Shown here: piece after piece, positions 52,108 through 64,000 of the stretch
Layout: every line of letters begins with the position of its first letter
Numbering within the stretch: the stretch's first letter is position 1
Assembly (NCBI RefSeq): GCF_000280495.2
Contig: NZ_CP018016.1
Location: 3,348,001-3,412,000, forward strand
DNA: 64,000 bases
Source of the DNA: Kosakonia radicincitans DSM 16656
GTDB taxonomy: Bacteria; Pseudomonadota; Gammaproteobacteria; Enterobacterales; Enterobacteriaceae
Reading direction: 5' to 3'
Notes under the pieces: model-generated
Database searches by the model: none
Told to the model about the DNA's origin: nothing
Seen by the model: only the letters and a program-made list of their open reading frames with translations
Made by a program: the position numbers and the translations under genes

Positions 52108-52683
52108 ATGAAGAAAATCCTGCCGGGACTCGCTCTCGCCTCGCTACTCTTTGCTAGCGGCACTGCCGTAGCCGCAGATTATAAAATCGATAAAGAGGGG
52201 CAACACGCTTTCGTTAACTTCCGCATCCAGCATCTTGGATACAGTTGGTTATACGGTACGTTTAAAGATTTCGACGGTACATTTACCTTCGACGAAGCCA
52301 ACCCGGCCGCCGATAAAGTGAATGTGACGATCAACACTAACAGCCTGGATACCAATCATGCTGAACGTGATAAGCATCTGCGCAGTGCGGAATTTTTGAA
52401 TGTGGCGAAATTCCCGCAGGCGACGTTCAGCTCTACTGAAGTGAAGAAAACGGCTGATGGATTGGATATCACCGGCAATCTGACGCTGAATGGCGTGACC
52501 AAGCCGGTGGTGCTGGCGGCAAAACTCATCGGTGAGGGCAAAGATCCGTGGGGCGGCGTACGTGCAGGTTTTGAAGCTTCCGGCAAAATTGCGCTGAAAG
52601 ATTTCAATATTACGACCGATCTTGGGCCAGCATCGCAGGATGTGGAGCTGATTATTTCCGTCGAAGGTGTACAGCAGAAGTAA
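52108..52683 (+). CDS. yceI: YceI, periplasmic lipocalin-like isoprenoid-binding protein
   Basis: The 191-residue precursor has a signal peptide ([23 protein letters not shown]). The mature beta-barrel of the YceI family binds polyisoprenoids in related proteins. [20 protein letters not shown] and [12 protein letters not shown] are the family signature. CTGGAG precedes the start. It is cotranscribed with yceJ and convergent with trhO. Confidence 0.95.
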   Translation: MKKILPGLALASLLFASGTAVAADYKIDKEGQHAFVNFRIQHLGYSWLYGTFKDFDGTFTFDEANPAADKVNVTINTNSLDTNHAERDKHLRSAEFLNVAKFPQATFSSTEVKKTADGLDITGNLTLNGVTKPVVLAAKLIGEGKDPWGGVRAGFEASGKIALKDFNITTDLGPASQDVELIISVEGVQQK

Positions 52684-52688
52684 ATGAG

Positions 52689-52712
52689 CAGGAGAGGGTT
52701 TCCCCTCTCCTG
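52689..52712. terminator. Hairpin between convergent yceI and trhO
   Basis: CAGGAGAGGG (52689-52698) pairs with CCCTCTCCTG (52703-52712) in the 35-nt gap. TTTGCGTTATT follows on the plus strand. Probably the shared end signal. Confidence 0.7.
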
Positions 52713-52718
52713 TTTGCG

Positions 52719-53768
52719 TTATTCTGGATCCGGAATACCCAGTTTCGTGTTCAGACGTCCGCGTGATTTGTTGAAGATTTTATTGCCATTCTCACGTCCG
52801 GCGCGGCGTTTACGCTGCTCTTCTTCCGGCAATTTGCTCTCTTCCTGACACAATTCGCTGCAACAACCTTCATATTTCTCCGCACAAGCCGGGCACTGAA
52901 TAAACAGCAAATGGCAACCGTCATTGCGACAGTTGCTATGCGAGTCGCACGGCGCACCACACTGGTGGCAATGGGCAATCACGTCGTCGGAAATGCGTTC
53001 CCCCATTCGTTCATCGAAAACGAAATTCTTCCCGACAAAGCGAACGGGCAGGCCTTGTTCACGGGCGCGACGCGCATACTCAATGATGCCGCCTTCGATA
53101 TGCCACACTTTATTAAAACCGTTGTGCTTCATCCAGGCGCTCGCCTTTTCACAGCGAATACCGCCGGTGCAGTACATCACAATTTTCTTGTCTTTATGCG
53201 CCTGCATCATCTCAACGGCTTTAGGTAACTGCTCGCGGAAAGTATCGGCGGGGATCTCCAGCGCGCCGTCAAAATGCCCCACTTCATATTCATAGTGGTT
53301 GCGCATATCGATAAAAATCGCTTCCGGATCGTCGAGCATAGCGTTCACTTCCGCCGCTTTCAGGTAATCGCCGACATCGCTGGCATCAAAACTCTCATCT
53401 TCAATACCGTCCGCAACAATACGATCGCGCACTTTCATGCGCAGCACCCAGAATGATTTACCGTCATCGTCAATGGCGATGTTCAGACGCAGGCCATCCA
53501 GTGCCGGATCGAAGGCATAAAGCGCATCGCGAAAAGCCGGGAACTGGCTTTGCGGTACGCTGACCTGGGCATTAATCCCTTCATGGGCAAGATAAATGCG
53601 ACCAAATACCTTCAGTGCGGTAAACGCCTGGTAAAGGGCATCGCGCGTTGCCTGCGGATTCATAATAGAAAAATATTTATAAAACGAGACCGTGATACGC
53701 GGCTCGGTTTCGGCAAGCATGCGCGCTTTTAATTCATCGTTGGCGATGCGGTTGTGTAACACTGGCAT
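52719..53768 (-). CDS. trhO: tRNA uridine(34) hydroxylase TrhO (rhodanese family)
   Basis: TrhO (formerly YceA) hydroxylates U34 of tRNA in an oxygen-dependent route to 5-(carboxy)methoxyuridine. The 349-residue chain has an acylphosphatase-like N-terminal domain, and a rhodanese domain with the active-site loop [16 protein letters not shown] (Cys about 181). A Cys-rich tail follows ([15 protein letters not shown] and [16 protein letters not shown]). I used the ATG at 53768 (MPVLHNR), the E. coli start; the upstream in-frame extension is not conserved. Confidence 0.96.
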   Translation of the reverse strand: MPVLHNRIANDELKARMLAETEPRITVSFYKYFSIMNPQATRDALYQAFTALKVFGRIYLAHEGINAQVSVPQSQFPAFRDALYAFDPALDGLRLNIAIDDDGKSFWVLRMKVRDRIVADGIEDESFDASDVGDYLKAAEVNAMLDDPEAIFIDMRNHYEYEVGHFDGALEIPADTFREQLPKAVEMMQAHKDKKIVMYCTGGIRCEKASAWMKHNGFNKVWHIEGGIIEYARRAREQGLPVRFVGKNFVFDERMGERISDDVIAHCHQCGAPCDSHSNCRNDGCHLLFIQCPACAEKYEGCCSELCQEESKLPEEEQRKRRAGRENGNKIFNKSRGRLNTKLGIPDPE

Positions 53769-53985
53769 GGTGTACGTATCCTGCAAAGTAGAGAGTGAAA
53801 AAACGGCGGCATCATAAAGCAAATATTGATAATTTACATCCACACATTTTGCGCTACATTTCCTCTCAATCTGCTTATTACGGTATAACAATCACCGGAA
53901 AAACCGCCATTCTGTGCGCCCGGATTTTGGCAAATTCCGAAAAAGTGCGAGAATACAGGGAATTGTTGCTTAATACAGGACAGTC

Positions 53986-54906
53986 ATGACGCTTTTACCT
54001 AAGTTTTCAGCCTCACTTTTACACCCTCGTTTTTGGCCCACCTGGTTTGGAATGGGTTTGCTGTGGCTGGTCGTTCAGCTCCCCTATCCGGTCATTTATC
54101 GCCTGGGGTATGGCATTGGGCATCTGGCTAAACGTGTGATGAAACGACGCGTGAAAATCGCCGAGCGCAATCTTGAACTCTGTTTTCCGCAGATGAGCGC
54201 CGAAGAACGGCAGCGTATGGTTGCCAAAAATTTTGAGTCAGTCGGCATGGGCGTCATGGAAACGGGCATAGCCTGGTTCTGGTCCGATCACCGAATGGCA
54301 CGCTGGATGGATGTTTCCGGTTTTGAATATGTTCGCGACGTACAGGCGCAAGGGCGCGGCATTTTGCTGATTGGCGTGCATTTTCTCACCCTGGAAGTTG
54401 GCGCCCGTATGTTCGGTATGAATGAGCCGGGTATCGGTGTCTACAGACCGAACGACAATCCGGTTATCGATCTGGTGCAGACCTGGGGCCGCATGCGTTC
54501 CAACAAGAGTATGATCGACCGAAAAGATCTTAAAGGAATGATCCGCGCGCTGAAAGCAGGCGAGGTTGTCTGGTACGCGCCGGACCACGATTACGGCCCA
54601 CGGGCCAGCGTTTTCGCCCCTTTCTTTGCCGTTGAGCAGGCGGCGTCCACTTCCGGCACCTGGATGCTGGCGCGGATGTCTCAGGCTGCTATTGTACCGT
54701 TTGTTCCGCGTCGTAAGCCGGATGCAAAAGGCTACGAGCTGATCATGCTGGAACCGGAATACTCTCCGCCGCTTGACGATGCAGAAACAACAGCCGCCTG
54801 GATGAACAAAGTCGTGGAACGCTGCATCATGATGGCTCCCGAGCAGTATATGTGGCTACATCGCCGCTTTAAAACCCGCCCGGAAGGCGTCCCTTCTCGT
54901 TACTGA
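53986..54906 (+). CDS. lpxL: Lipid A lauroyltransferase LpxL
   Basis: LpxL (HtrB) adds laurate to Kdo2-lipid IVA in lipid A synthesis, at the inner membrane. The 306-residue chain equals E. coli. It has a membrane anchor near residues 17-37 ([20 protein letters not shown]). The catalytic H-x4-E is in [16 protein letters not shown] (His about 132, Glu about 137), and [15 protein letters not shown] is conserved. It is divergent from trhO and ends in a strong terminator. Confidence 0.97.
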   Translation: MTLLPKFSASLLHPRFWPTWFGMGLLWLVVQLPYPVIYRLGYGIGHLAKRVMKRRVKIAERNLELCFPQMSAEERQRMVAKNFESVGMGVMETGIAWFWSDHRMARWMDVSGFEYVRDVQAQGRGILLIGVHFLTLEVGARMFGMNEPGIGVYRPNDNPVIDLVQTWGRMRSNKSMIDRKDLKGMIRALKAGEVVWYAPDHDYGPRASVFAPFFAVEQAASTSGTWMLARMSQAAIVPFVPRRKPDAKGYELIMLEPEYSPPLDDAETTAAWMNKVVERCIMMAPEQYMWLHRRFKTRPEGVPSRY

Positions 54907-54916
54907 ACACCTGAAT

Positions 54917-54940
54917 AGCCCGCATTTGCGGGCTTTTTTT
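54917..54940 (+). terminator. Rho-independent terminator of lpxL
   Basis: GCCCGC (54918-54923), ATTT, GCGGGC (54928-54933), then seven T. Confidence 0.97.
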
Positions 54941-55051
54941 CATCATACAAAAATCGTCCTGCGCATTGCAGCAACCATCACCTGGGCGCATAATTAGCAT
55001 GCTTATCAATTTCCCTTATGCGCGCGTTGCAACAACGCTGTACGGATGGTT

Positions 55052-56308
55052 ATGTCATCTTCTGATGCCCCAATAAACTGGCAACGTAATCTTACCGTTG
55101 CCTGGTTTGGTTGTTTTCTTACTGGCGCGGCCTTCAGCCTGGTCATGCCCTTTCTGCCGCTGTATGTTGAGCAACTCGGCGTGACCGATCCGGGTGCGCT
55201 GAATATGTGGTCCGGGCTGGTGTTCAGTATTACCTTCCTTTTTTCAGCTATCGCTTCGCCGTTCTGGGGCGGGCTTGCCGACCGTAAAGGGCGCAAAATT
55301 ATGTTGCTGCGGTCGGCGCTGGGCATGGCGATTGTCATGGCGCTGATGGGCATGGCGCAAAATGTCTGGCAGTTTTTAGTTTTGCGCGCGCTTTTAGGTT
55401 TATTGGGTGGATTTATCCCGAACGCGAATGCTTTGATTGCGACACAAATCCCGCGCAATAAAAGCGGCTGGGCACTCGGCACCCTTTCCACCGGTGGCGT
55501 CGGCGGTGCGCTGCTTGGGCCGCTGGCAGGCGGTCTTCTCGCCGATAATTGGGGTCTGCGGATGGTCTTCTTTATCACAGCGTCAGTGCTGTTCCTCTGT
55601 TTCCTGCTGACACTGTGCTGTATCCGGGAGAATTTTGTCCCGGTGGCAAAACGCGAAATGCTGCACTTCAAAGAGGTTTTTGCCTCGTTGAAAAGCCCAA
55701 AACTGGTGCTGAGCCTGTTTATCACCACGATGATTATTCAGGTGGCAACCGGCTCCATTGCGCCGATTCTGACGCTGTATGTGCGCGAATTGACGGGTAA
55801 CGTCAGCAATATCGCGTTTATCAGCGGCATGATTGCGTCGGTGCCAGGCGTCGCGGCACTGATGAGCGCTCCTCGTCTGGGAAAACTGGGCGATCGCATC
55901 GGCCCGGAGAAGATCCTGGTGGCCGCGCTGGTGATATCCGTGCTGCTGCTGGTGCCCATGTCATTGGTACAAACGCCCTGGCAACTGGCGATTCTGCGTT
56001 TCCTGCTCGGCGCTGCCGATGGTGCGCTACTCCCGGCGGTGCAGACGCTGCTGGTCTATAACTCGACCAACCAGATTGCCGGGCGCATCTTCAGTTATAA
56101 CCAGTCATTCCGTGATATCGGCAACGTTACCGGGCCACTTATTGGTGCAGCGGTCTCCGCCAGCTACGGGTTCCGCGCAGTCTTTTGTGTAACCGCAGGC
56201 GTGGTGCTTTTTAATGCCGTCTATTCCTGGTTCAGCTTACAGCGCCCTGCACGTTCTCACGCTGAAACGCCCACTTCCACCGCATCCGTGGTCAGCAGTA
56301 AAGAGTGA
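55052..56308 (+). CDS. mdtG: Multidrug efflux MFS transporter MdtG
   Basis: A 418-residue, 12-helix drug-proton antiporter; E. coli MdtG gives modest fosfomycin and deoxycholate resistance and is in the marA/soxS/rob regulon. MFS motif A is [14 protein letters not shown] (about 75-88), and the antiporter motif C region is [19 protein letters not shown]. The end ([17 protein letters not shown]) differs from E. coli. I chose the ATG at 55052 over one two codons earlier, by similarity to the E. coli N terminus. I did not find a clear marbox. Confidence 0.94.
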   Translation: MSSSDAPINWQRNLTVAWFGCFLTGAAFSLVMPFLPLYVEQLGVTDPGALNMWSGLVFSITFLFSAIASPFWGGLADRKGRKIMLLRSALGMAIVMALMGMAQNVWQFLVLRALLGLLGGFIPNANALIATQIPRNKSGWALGTLSTGGVGGALLGPLAGGLLADNWGLRMVFFITASVLFLCFLLTLCCIRENFVPVAKREMLHFKEVFASLKSPKLVLSLFITTMIIQVATGSIAPILTLYVRELTGNVSNIAFISGMIASVPGVAALMSAPRLGKLGDRIGPEKILVAALVISVLLLVPMSLVQTPWQLAILRFLLGAADGALLPAVQTLLVYNSTNQIAGRIFSYNQSFRDIGNVTGPLIGAAVSASYGFRAVFCVTAGVVLFNAVYSWFSLQRPARSHAETPTSTASVVSSKE

Positions 56309-56315
56309 TCGGTTA

Positions 56316-56337
56316 CAGAGCGGGTCCCCCTGCTCTG
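56316..56337 (+). terminator. Hairpin after mdtG, weak terminator candidate
   Basis: CAGAGC (56316-56321) pairs with GCTCTG (56332-56337); inside, GGG can pair with CCC. It follows the mdtG stop by 8 nt but lacks a proper T-run. Confidence 0.45.
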
Positions 56338-56461
56338 CCGCCCTTTCATAATGATCAATTTCTGTTAAATATCTGATTACCTCAGCCATCATTTGACGCT
56401 GGCGAAACCAGCGACTATAGATTTTTGCAGATACTTTTTCTGCAACTTGAGGAGTTTTTCC

Positions 56462-56851
56462 ATGGCTGAATCCGAACTGGAGTATTACTCAACACTGTCT
56501 GAAGCAATTGATGCCGCACGGGAAATTTTTATTGCCAATAATCCAGATATTGATGAAGACGAGATCAGCGTGCAGCAATTTAATGCGCAAAAGTATGTTC
56601 TTCAGGATGGCGATATCGCCTGGCAGGCTGAGTTCTTTGCCGATGAGGAGGAGCCAGGAGAGTGTCTGCCGATGCTCAGTGGCGAAGCCGCGCAAAGCGT
56701 GTTCGATGGCGATTTCGACGAGATCGAAATAAGCCAGGAGTGGCAGGAAGAGAACACGCTGCACGAATGGGACGAGGGCGAGTTTCAACTTGAACCGCCG
56801 CTCGATACCGAAGAGGGTCAGACTGCGGCAGACGAATGGGACGAGCGCTGA
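56462..56851 (+). CDS. msyB: MsyB, acidic protein suppressing protein-export defects
   Basis: A 129-residue, very acidic cytosolic protein; multicopy E. coli msyB restores growth of secY/secA mutants. The conserved core VQQFNAQKYVLQDGDIAWQ and end EWDEGEFQLEPPLDTEEGQ are clear. The N terminus (MAESELEYYS) is a few residues longer than in E. coli. GAGGAG lies 7 nt before the ATG at 56462. Its stop codon abuts that of yceK. Confidence 0.94.
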   Translation: MAESELEYYSTLSEAIDAAREIFIANNPDIDEDEISVQQFNAQKYVLQDGDIAWQAEFFADEEEPGECLPMLSGEAAQSVFDGDFDEIEISQEWQEENTLHEWDEGEFQLEPPLDTEEGQTAADEWDER

Positions 56852-57091
56852 TCACTCATAGGGGCCGTGATGCGCATCCAGTGGCAACAGTAAGGTGTCG
56901 AACACCAGTGAAAAAGGCAGATCGAGCATGGTAATATAGCGCCACGCCGAATCACGAACATCCCATTGCACACCGGGATAGTACTGATTTCCGTGGCCCT
57001 GCCCCGGGATAGTCCGACTGATAATGCTGCCGCAGCCGCTTAATAAACAGGCCATTACGACAACCAGAATAACTCTCACACCTGACCTCAT
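56852..57091 (-). CDS. yceK: YceK lipoprotein (DUF1375)
   Basis: A 79-residue lipoprotein. The signal has a lipobox (LLSGC, Cys about 21), and the mature part SIISRTIPGQGHGNQYYPGV is nearly the same as in E. coli YceK. The function is unknown. It is convergent with msyB with no gap, and lies downstream of the opgGH terminator. Confidence 0.92.
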   Translation of the reverse strand: MRSGVRVILVVVMACLLSGCGSIISRTIPGQGHGNQYYPGVQWDVRDSAWRYITMLDLPFSLVFDTLLLPLDAHHGPYE

Positions 57092-57108
57092 CTTGCTTTT
57101 TGCAGAGT

Positions 57109-57140
57109 AAAAAAATACCGGCTCGGTGGCCGGTATTTTC
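57109..57140 (-). terminator. Rho-independent terminator of opgGH
   Basis: AAAATACCGG (57112-57121) pairs with CCGGTATTTT (57130-57139). On the minus strand the stem runs into seven T. It is 13 nt past the opgH stop codon. Confidence 0.93.
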
Positions 57141-57152
57141 CTTAATGTCGGC

Positions 57153-61287
<4,135 letters not shown>

Positions 61288-61480
61288 TCAGCCAATCCGA
61301 CAACTGAATCCCTGTATTGTTCTGCCTGCTGGCTCATTGAATAAGCAAAGAAACTCACCCTTATCGTTTTGCAGGCTTATCCTGGAGACAGGTTATCGGA
61401 CATAGTGTAGGGTTAGTTTCGAATGTAACCATTATTTGTCTTATGGATAAGGCGAAAAGTCTTAGAATGCCCGGAGTTAT

Positions 61481-62629
61481 ATGGCCAGAGTACCCGCACA
61501 ACGAGAATATTTCCTTGATTCCATCCGCGCGTGGTTAATGCTGCTTGGGATCCCGTTCCACATCTCGCTGATTTATTCCAGCCATATGTGGCACGTTAAC
61601 AGTACCTATCCTTCCTGGTGGCTGACCCTGTTTAATGACGCTATTCATGCGTTTCGCATGCAGGTGTTTTTTGTCATATCCGGTTATTTTTCATACATGC
61701 TATATCTGCGTTATCCGCTAAAACGCTGGTGGATGGTGCGCGTTGAACGTGTCGGTATACCGATGCTCACCGCAATTCCGCTGCTCACGTTGCCGCAATT
61801 TATTATGTTGCAATATGTGAATAACAATACCACGGAATGGCACACCTTATCGGCGTATGACAAATTCAATACGCTGTCGTGGGAACTGATATCTCATTTA
61901 TGGTTCCTGTTAGTACTCGTCATATTAACAACGGTTGGCATGTGGTTGTTTAAAAAAATAAAAAACAATGCCGATCGCCTACTTGGTTCTATTTCACTCG
62001 GTACGCTTTCCCTCTGGTTCCTGCTGCTGGGCATTGCCTGGGCCGCATTTCGGCGCATTATTTTTCTGTTGTATCCCGATATATTGCGCGATGCGCTGTT
62101 TAATTTCGCCGTCATGCAGTCGCTGTTTTACATTCCTTTCTTTATCCTTGGTGCGCTGACTTTCATAAATCCGCGGCTAAAATCACTTTTTACCACGCCG
62201 TCACCGTGGTGCATGGTTGGCTCAGCGCTGGCGTTTGTTGCTTATCTGCTTAACCAACGCTATGGCAGCGGCGATGCGTGGATGTATGAAACCGAAGCGG
62301 TAATTACCATGCTGCTGGGGCTGTGGATGGTGAATGTGGTGTTCTCGCTGGGGCACCGGTTGCTTAATTTTCAGTCGGCGCGGGTGAGTTATTTTGTCAA
62401 TGCGTCGCTGTTTATTTATCTGGTACACCATCCGCTGACGCTGCTCTTTGGCGCATGGATCACTCCACATATTCAGTCCAACGCGTTAGGTTTTGTCACC
62501 GGACTGGTATTCGTCATTGGGATTGCGGTTTTGCTGTATGAAATTCACTTGCGCATTCCGCTGCTGCGTTTTCTCTTCTCCGGTAAACCGCAGGAGAAAG
62601 AGGTGAAAACCCACGCTACCGCCCGTTGA
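61481..62629 (+). CDS. opgC: Glucan succinyltransferase OpgC
   Basis: OpgC adds succinyl groups to periplasmic glucans, from the inner membrane. The 382-residue protein is an acyltransferase-3 family member with about ten spans. The conserved N terminus has [20 protein letters not shown] (the His about 27) and [17 protein letters not shown]. Length is close to E. coli (385). It is divergent from opgGH with a 271-nt gap, and GGAGTT precedes the ATG. Confidence 0.96.
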   Translation: MARVPAQREYFLDSIRAWLMLLGIPFHISLIYSSHMWHVNSTYPSWWLTLFNDAIHAFRMQVFFVISGYFSYMLYLRYPLKRWWMVRVERVGIPMLTAIPLLTLPQFIMLQYVNNNTTEWHTLSAYDKFNTLSWELISHLWFLLVLVILTTVGMWLFKKIKNNADRLLGSISLGTLSLWFLLLGIAWAAFRRIIFLLYPDILRDALFNFAVMQSLFYIPFFILGALTFINPRLKSLFTTPSPWCMVGSALAFVAYLLNQRYGSGDAWMYETEAVITMLLGLWMVNVVFSLGHRLLNFQSARVSYFVNASLFIYLVHHPLTLLFGAWITPHIQSNALGFVTGLVFVIGIAVLLYEIHLRIPLLRFLFSGKPQEKEVKTHATAR

Positions 62630-62632
62630 TTT

Positions 62633-62659
62633 CGCAGGCTGCTCCTGGAGTAGCCTGCG
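62633..62659. terminator. Hairpin between convergent opgC and ymdB
   Basis: CGCAGGCT (62633-62640) pairs with AGCCTGCG (62652-62659) around an 11-nt loop in the 36-nt gap. No strong T-run on either side, so it may act weakly in both directions. In E. coli the clsC gene lies at this point. Confidence 0.5.
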
Positions 62660-62665
62660 CTTGCC

Positions 62666-63208
62666 CTATTTTGCAGGTTCTTCGCCCTGCTGTGTTAATA
62701 ATCGCTGGTAAAGGTGCGCCGTTTCGCCATCAAAGCAGACAAACAAGACCTGCTGTAGCTGAGGGCGTCGGATCAAATGTGCAGACACCGTGTTGACCGC
62801 GATCTCTGCCGCCGCCGCTTTCGGATAGCCATACACACCAGTACTTATCGCCGGGAAAGCGATCGTGGTGTAGCCGTTCGCTTCAGCCAGCAACAGACTG
62901 TTGCGGTACGCATCCTCCAGCAGATGAGCTTCGTGTTCACCGCCGCCGCGCCACACAGGGCCAACCGTGTGGATCACCGCTTTAGCGCGCAGATTTCCCG
63001 CCGTGGTGATCACCGCATGCCCCGGAGGGCACTCCCCTTGTTGCTGACGCACCTGCTGACACGCCTTCAACAACTCCGGTCCTGCCGCGCGATGAATAGC
63101 GCCATCAACACCGCCGCCGCCAAGTAGCGACGAGTTTGCGGCATTCACAATGACATCAACCTCGAGAGTAGTGATATCTCCCTGAAGTACCTGCATACGT
63201 GGCTGCAT
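62666..63208 (-). CDS. ymdB: O-acetyl-ADP-ribose deacetylase YmdB (macrodomain)
   Basis: A macrodomain protein that hydrolyses O-acetyl-ADP-ribose; in E. coli it also inhibits RNase III. The 180-residue chain has the ADP-ribose-binding loops [20 protein letters not shown] (about 20-39, with the catalytic Asp) and [19 protein letters not shown] (about 122). I chose the ATG at 63208, with GGGGG 5 nt upstream; an earlier ATG would add 7 residues. Confidence 0.95.
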   Translation of the reverse strand: MQPRMQVLQGDITTLEVDVIVNAANSSLLGGGGVDGAIHRAAGPELLKACQQVRQQQGECPPGHAVITTAGNLRAKAVIHTVGPVWRGGGEHEAHLLEDAYRNSLLLAEANGYTTIAFPAISTGVYGYPKAAAAEIAVNTVSAHLIRRPQLQQVLFVCFDGETAHLYQRLLTQQGEEPAK

Positions 63209-63283
63209 TTTTGCCCCCTTTTCGGTCAATCAACCGCCTTTCCGATAAGTGTATCCTGGAGCGGGGGCAACATGCAGGCACAA

Positions 63284-63580
63284 TCAGTGATAACTGATAA
63301 CGACAATAGCCTTTGAATGCTCTGGATCGAGATAGTGCATCTCGACTTTCGCCAGCGATGCAAAAGACTGCTCGGCAATGTCACGCAGCGAAAATTGCTG
63401 CGTTTCGACCTTTTGCCCCTGCGGGCAAGAGAGCTCCAGTTGCTGCGAGTGGGTACGATAATCGCAACCACCTTCAACAATTGCACCCTGGAAATGAATG
63501 ATCCCACCTGGCGTAGCAGCGCCGACAGAAGTGGTAGATAAAAGGATAATGAGAGACAGGAATGTCATAAAAAGCCGCAT
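63284..63580 (-). CDS. ymdA: YmdA-like small exported protein
   Basis: A 98-residue protein with a signal peptide (MRLFMTFLSLIILLSTTSVG, cleavage near VGA-A). It is followed by TPGGIIHFQGAIVEGGCDYR, which resembles the start of fimbrial and CsgC-neighbour proteins (GxIxFxGxIVEGGC), so a small periplasmic immunoglobulin-like fold is possible. The name is by position (next to ymdB) and general likeness; I am not certain of orthology. GAGGTG precedes the ATG at 63580. Confidence 0.7.
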   Translation of the reverse strand: MRLFMTFLSLIILLSTTSVGAATPGGIIHFQGAIVEGGCDYRTHSQQLELSCPQGQKVETQQFSLRDIAEQSFASLAKVEMHYLDPEHSKAIVVISYH

Positions 63581-63738
63581 AAACACCTCACAGATTACTC
63601 ATCCTTGATGGTGGGAGTCAGATATTCCACCTACCTGACTCATCGGCATTTTTAATTAATCTCTTTAATAGTTTAGCGTACAAAACGCACTGTTGCGGGC
63701 TACCAGGCTGTTTTTATAAGATTTTTTATTGATGCGAT
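63581..63738. other. ymdA-ycdZ junction where curli genes would lie
   Basis: Only 158 nt of AT-rich DNA separate ymdA and ycdZ. In E. coli the csgDEFG and csgBAC operons lie between these two. No csg remnant, repeat or insertion-sequence end is visible. Promoter DNA for ymdA must be here. Confidence 0.7.
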
Positions 63739-64000
63739 TTATACTTTTTCTTGCTCGTTTAGCAAAGGCTGCGCACGGCGAGCAGCGATCCACAAGCCGC
63801 TATTTTTCATGGCGTAACCGAAAAGCAGCCCGACGGCCAGCGAAGGCACAATCATCTGCCACTCACTCTGCCCGGCAAACGTCGCGCAGGCACCAATAAA
63901 AGTGCCCGGCACAAAAGAGAGCAGCAAGCTTTTGGCCTGCAAGCACATCAGGAATGCCACCACGCCGGTCATCATATAGCCGACGATCGACAAATGCGGT
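63739..64000 (-). CDS. ycdZ: YcdZ, DUF1097 inner-membrane protein (5' end outside window)
   Basis: The C-terminal 86 residues are present; the frame stays open to the window edge. PHLSIVGYMMTGVVAFLMC then LLLSFVPGTFIGACATFAGQ and LLFGYAMKNSGLWIAARRA follow E. coli YcdZ closely. It is a small multi-span membrane protein of unknown function. An apparent start (TTG at 63991-63993) is internal: the codons before it (Pro-His) also match YcdZ. Confidence 0.92.
   Translation of the reverse strand, partial: PHLSIVGYMMTGVVAFLMCLQAKSLLLSFVPGTFIGACATFAGQSEWQMIVPSLAVGLLFGYAMKNSGLWIAARRAQPLLNEQEKV

Noticed and set aside
53795..53989. 64-codon frame between trhO and lpxL
   Set aside because: It covers the divergent promoter region and overlaps the lpxL start by 4 nt; composition and lack of homology suggest chance.

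Overview
The window is an almost fully coding stretch of an enterobacterial chromosome. Protein sequences (AcpP, FabF, PlsX, RNase E, flagellar rod and hook proteins, OpgH) and gene order match the ndh-to-ycdZ region of Escherichia coli K-12, in the opposite orientation to the usual map. It is best placed in the Enterobacteriaceae, in an Enterobacter/Kosakonia-like flagellated lineage; I cannot fix genus or species from the sequence alone. I see no insertion sequences, prophage, tRNA or rRNA genes, and no CRISPR array.

Layout. 1-5.6 kb: start of ycfJ, then ndh, ycfP, nagZ, thiK, lpoB, ycfL and hinT on the minus strand (respiration, murein recycling, thiamine salvage, PBP1B activation). 5.9-9.7 kb: fhuE (siderophore receptor) convergent with ptsG (glucose PTS). 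9.9-14.2 kb: a tightly overlapping minus-strand operon pabC-mltG-tmk-holB-ycfH. 14.3-20.6 kb: the fatty-acid cluster yceD-rpmF-plsX-fabH-fabD-fabG-acpP-fabF. 20.7-29.6 kb: yceF (maf), an accessory secreted alpha/beta hydrolase, rluC, the rne leader and rne, then an accessory divergent LysR/MFS pair. 29.7-41.2 kb: flagellar genes flgBCDEFGHIJKL on the minus strand and flgAMN on the plus strand. 41.2-45.0 kb: murJ, mviM, yceH, rimJ. 45.3-52.7 kb: mdtH, grxB, yceB, pyrC, dinI, bssS, solA, the micro-gene yceO, yceJ, yceI. 52.7-57.1 kb: trhO, lpxL, mdtG, msyB, yceK. 57.2-62.6 kb: osmoregulated periplasmic glucan genes opgGH and opgC. 62.7-64 kb: ymdB, a ymdA-like gene and the 3' part of ycdZ.

How the genes work together. 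One block makes malonyl-ACP-derived acyl chains and passes them to PlsX for phospholipid synthesis, and elsewhere to LpxL for lipid A. Cell-wall genes (nagZ, lpoB, mltG, murJ) cover murein synthesis, chain termination, lipid II flipping and recycling. The flg genes build the rod, hook and hook-filament junction, with FlgM as anti-sigma-28 and FlgN as chaperone. Regulatory DNA is readable at many of these genes: an FNR box at ndh; Mlc, CRP and SgrS-target sequences at ptsG; sigma-28 promoters at flgM and flgK; an FlhDC half site between flgA and flgB; a PurR box and start-site-switch hairpin at pyrC; and an almost ideal LexA box at dinI.

Departures from the E. coli layout are few: (1) an alpha/beta hydrolase gene between yceF and rluC; (2) a LysR/MFS pair between rne and flgL; (3) loss of the whole curli region between ymdA and ycdZ, and of clsC between opgC and ymdB; (4) a changed PlsX tail; (5) a lone 29-nt sequence resembling a type I-E CRISPR repeat between rpmF and plsX. 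I found no clearly new multi-gene system here; items 1, 2, 3 and 5 deserve the most attention.
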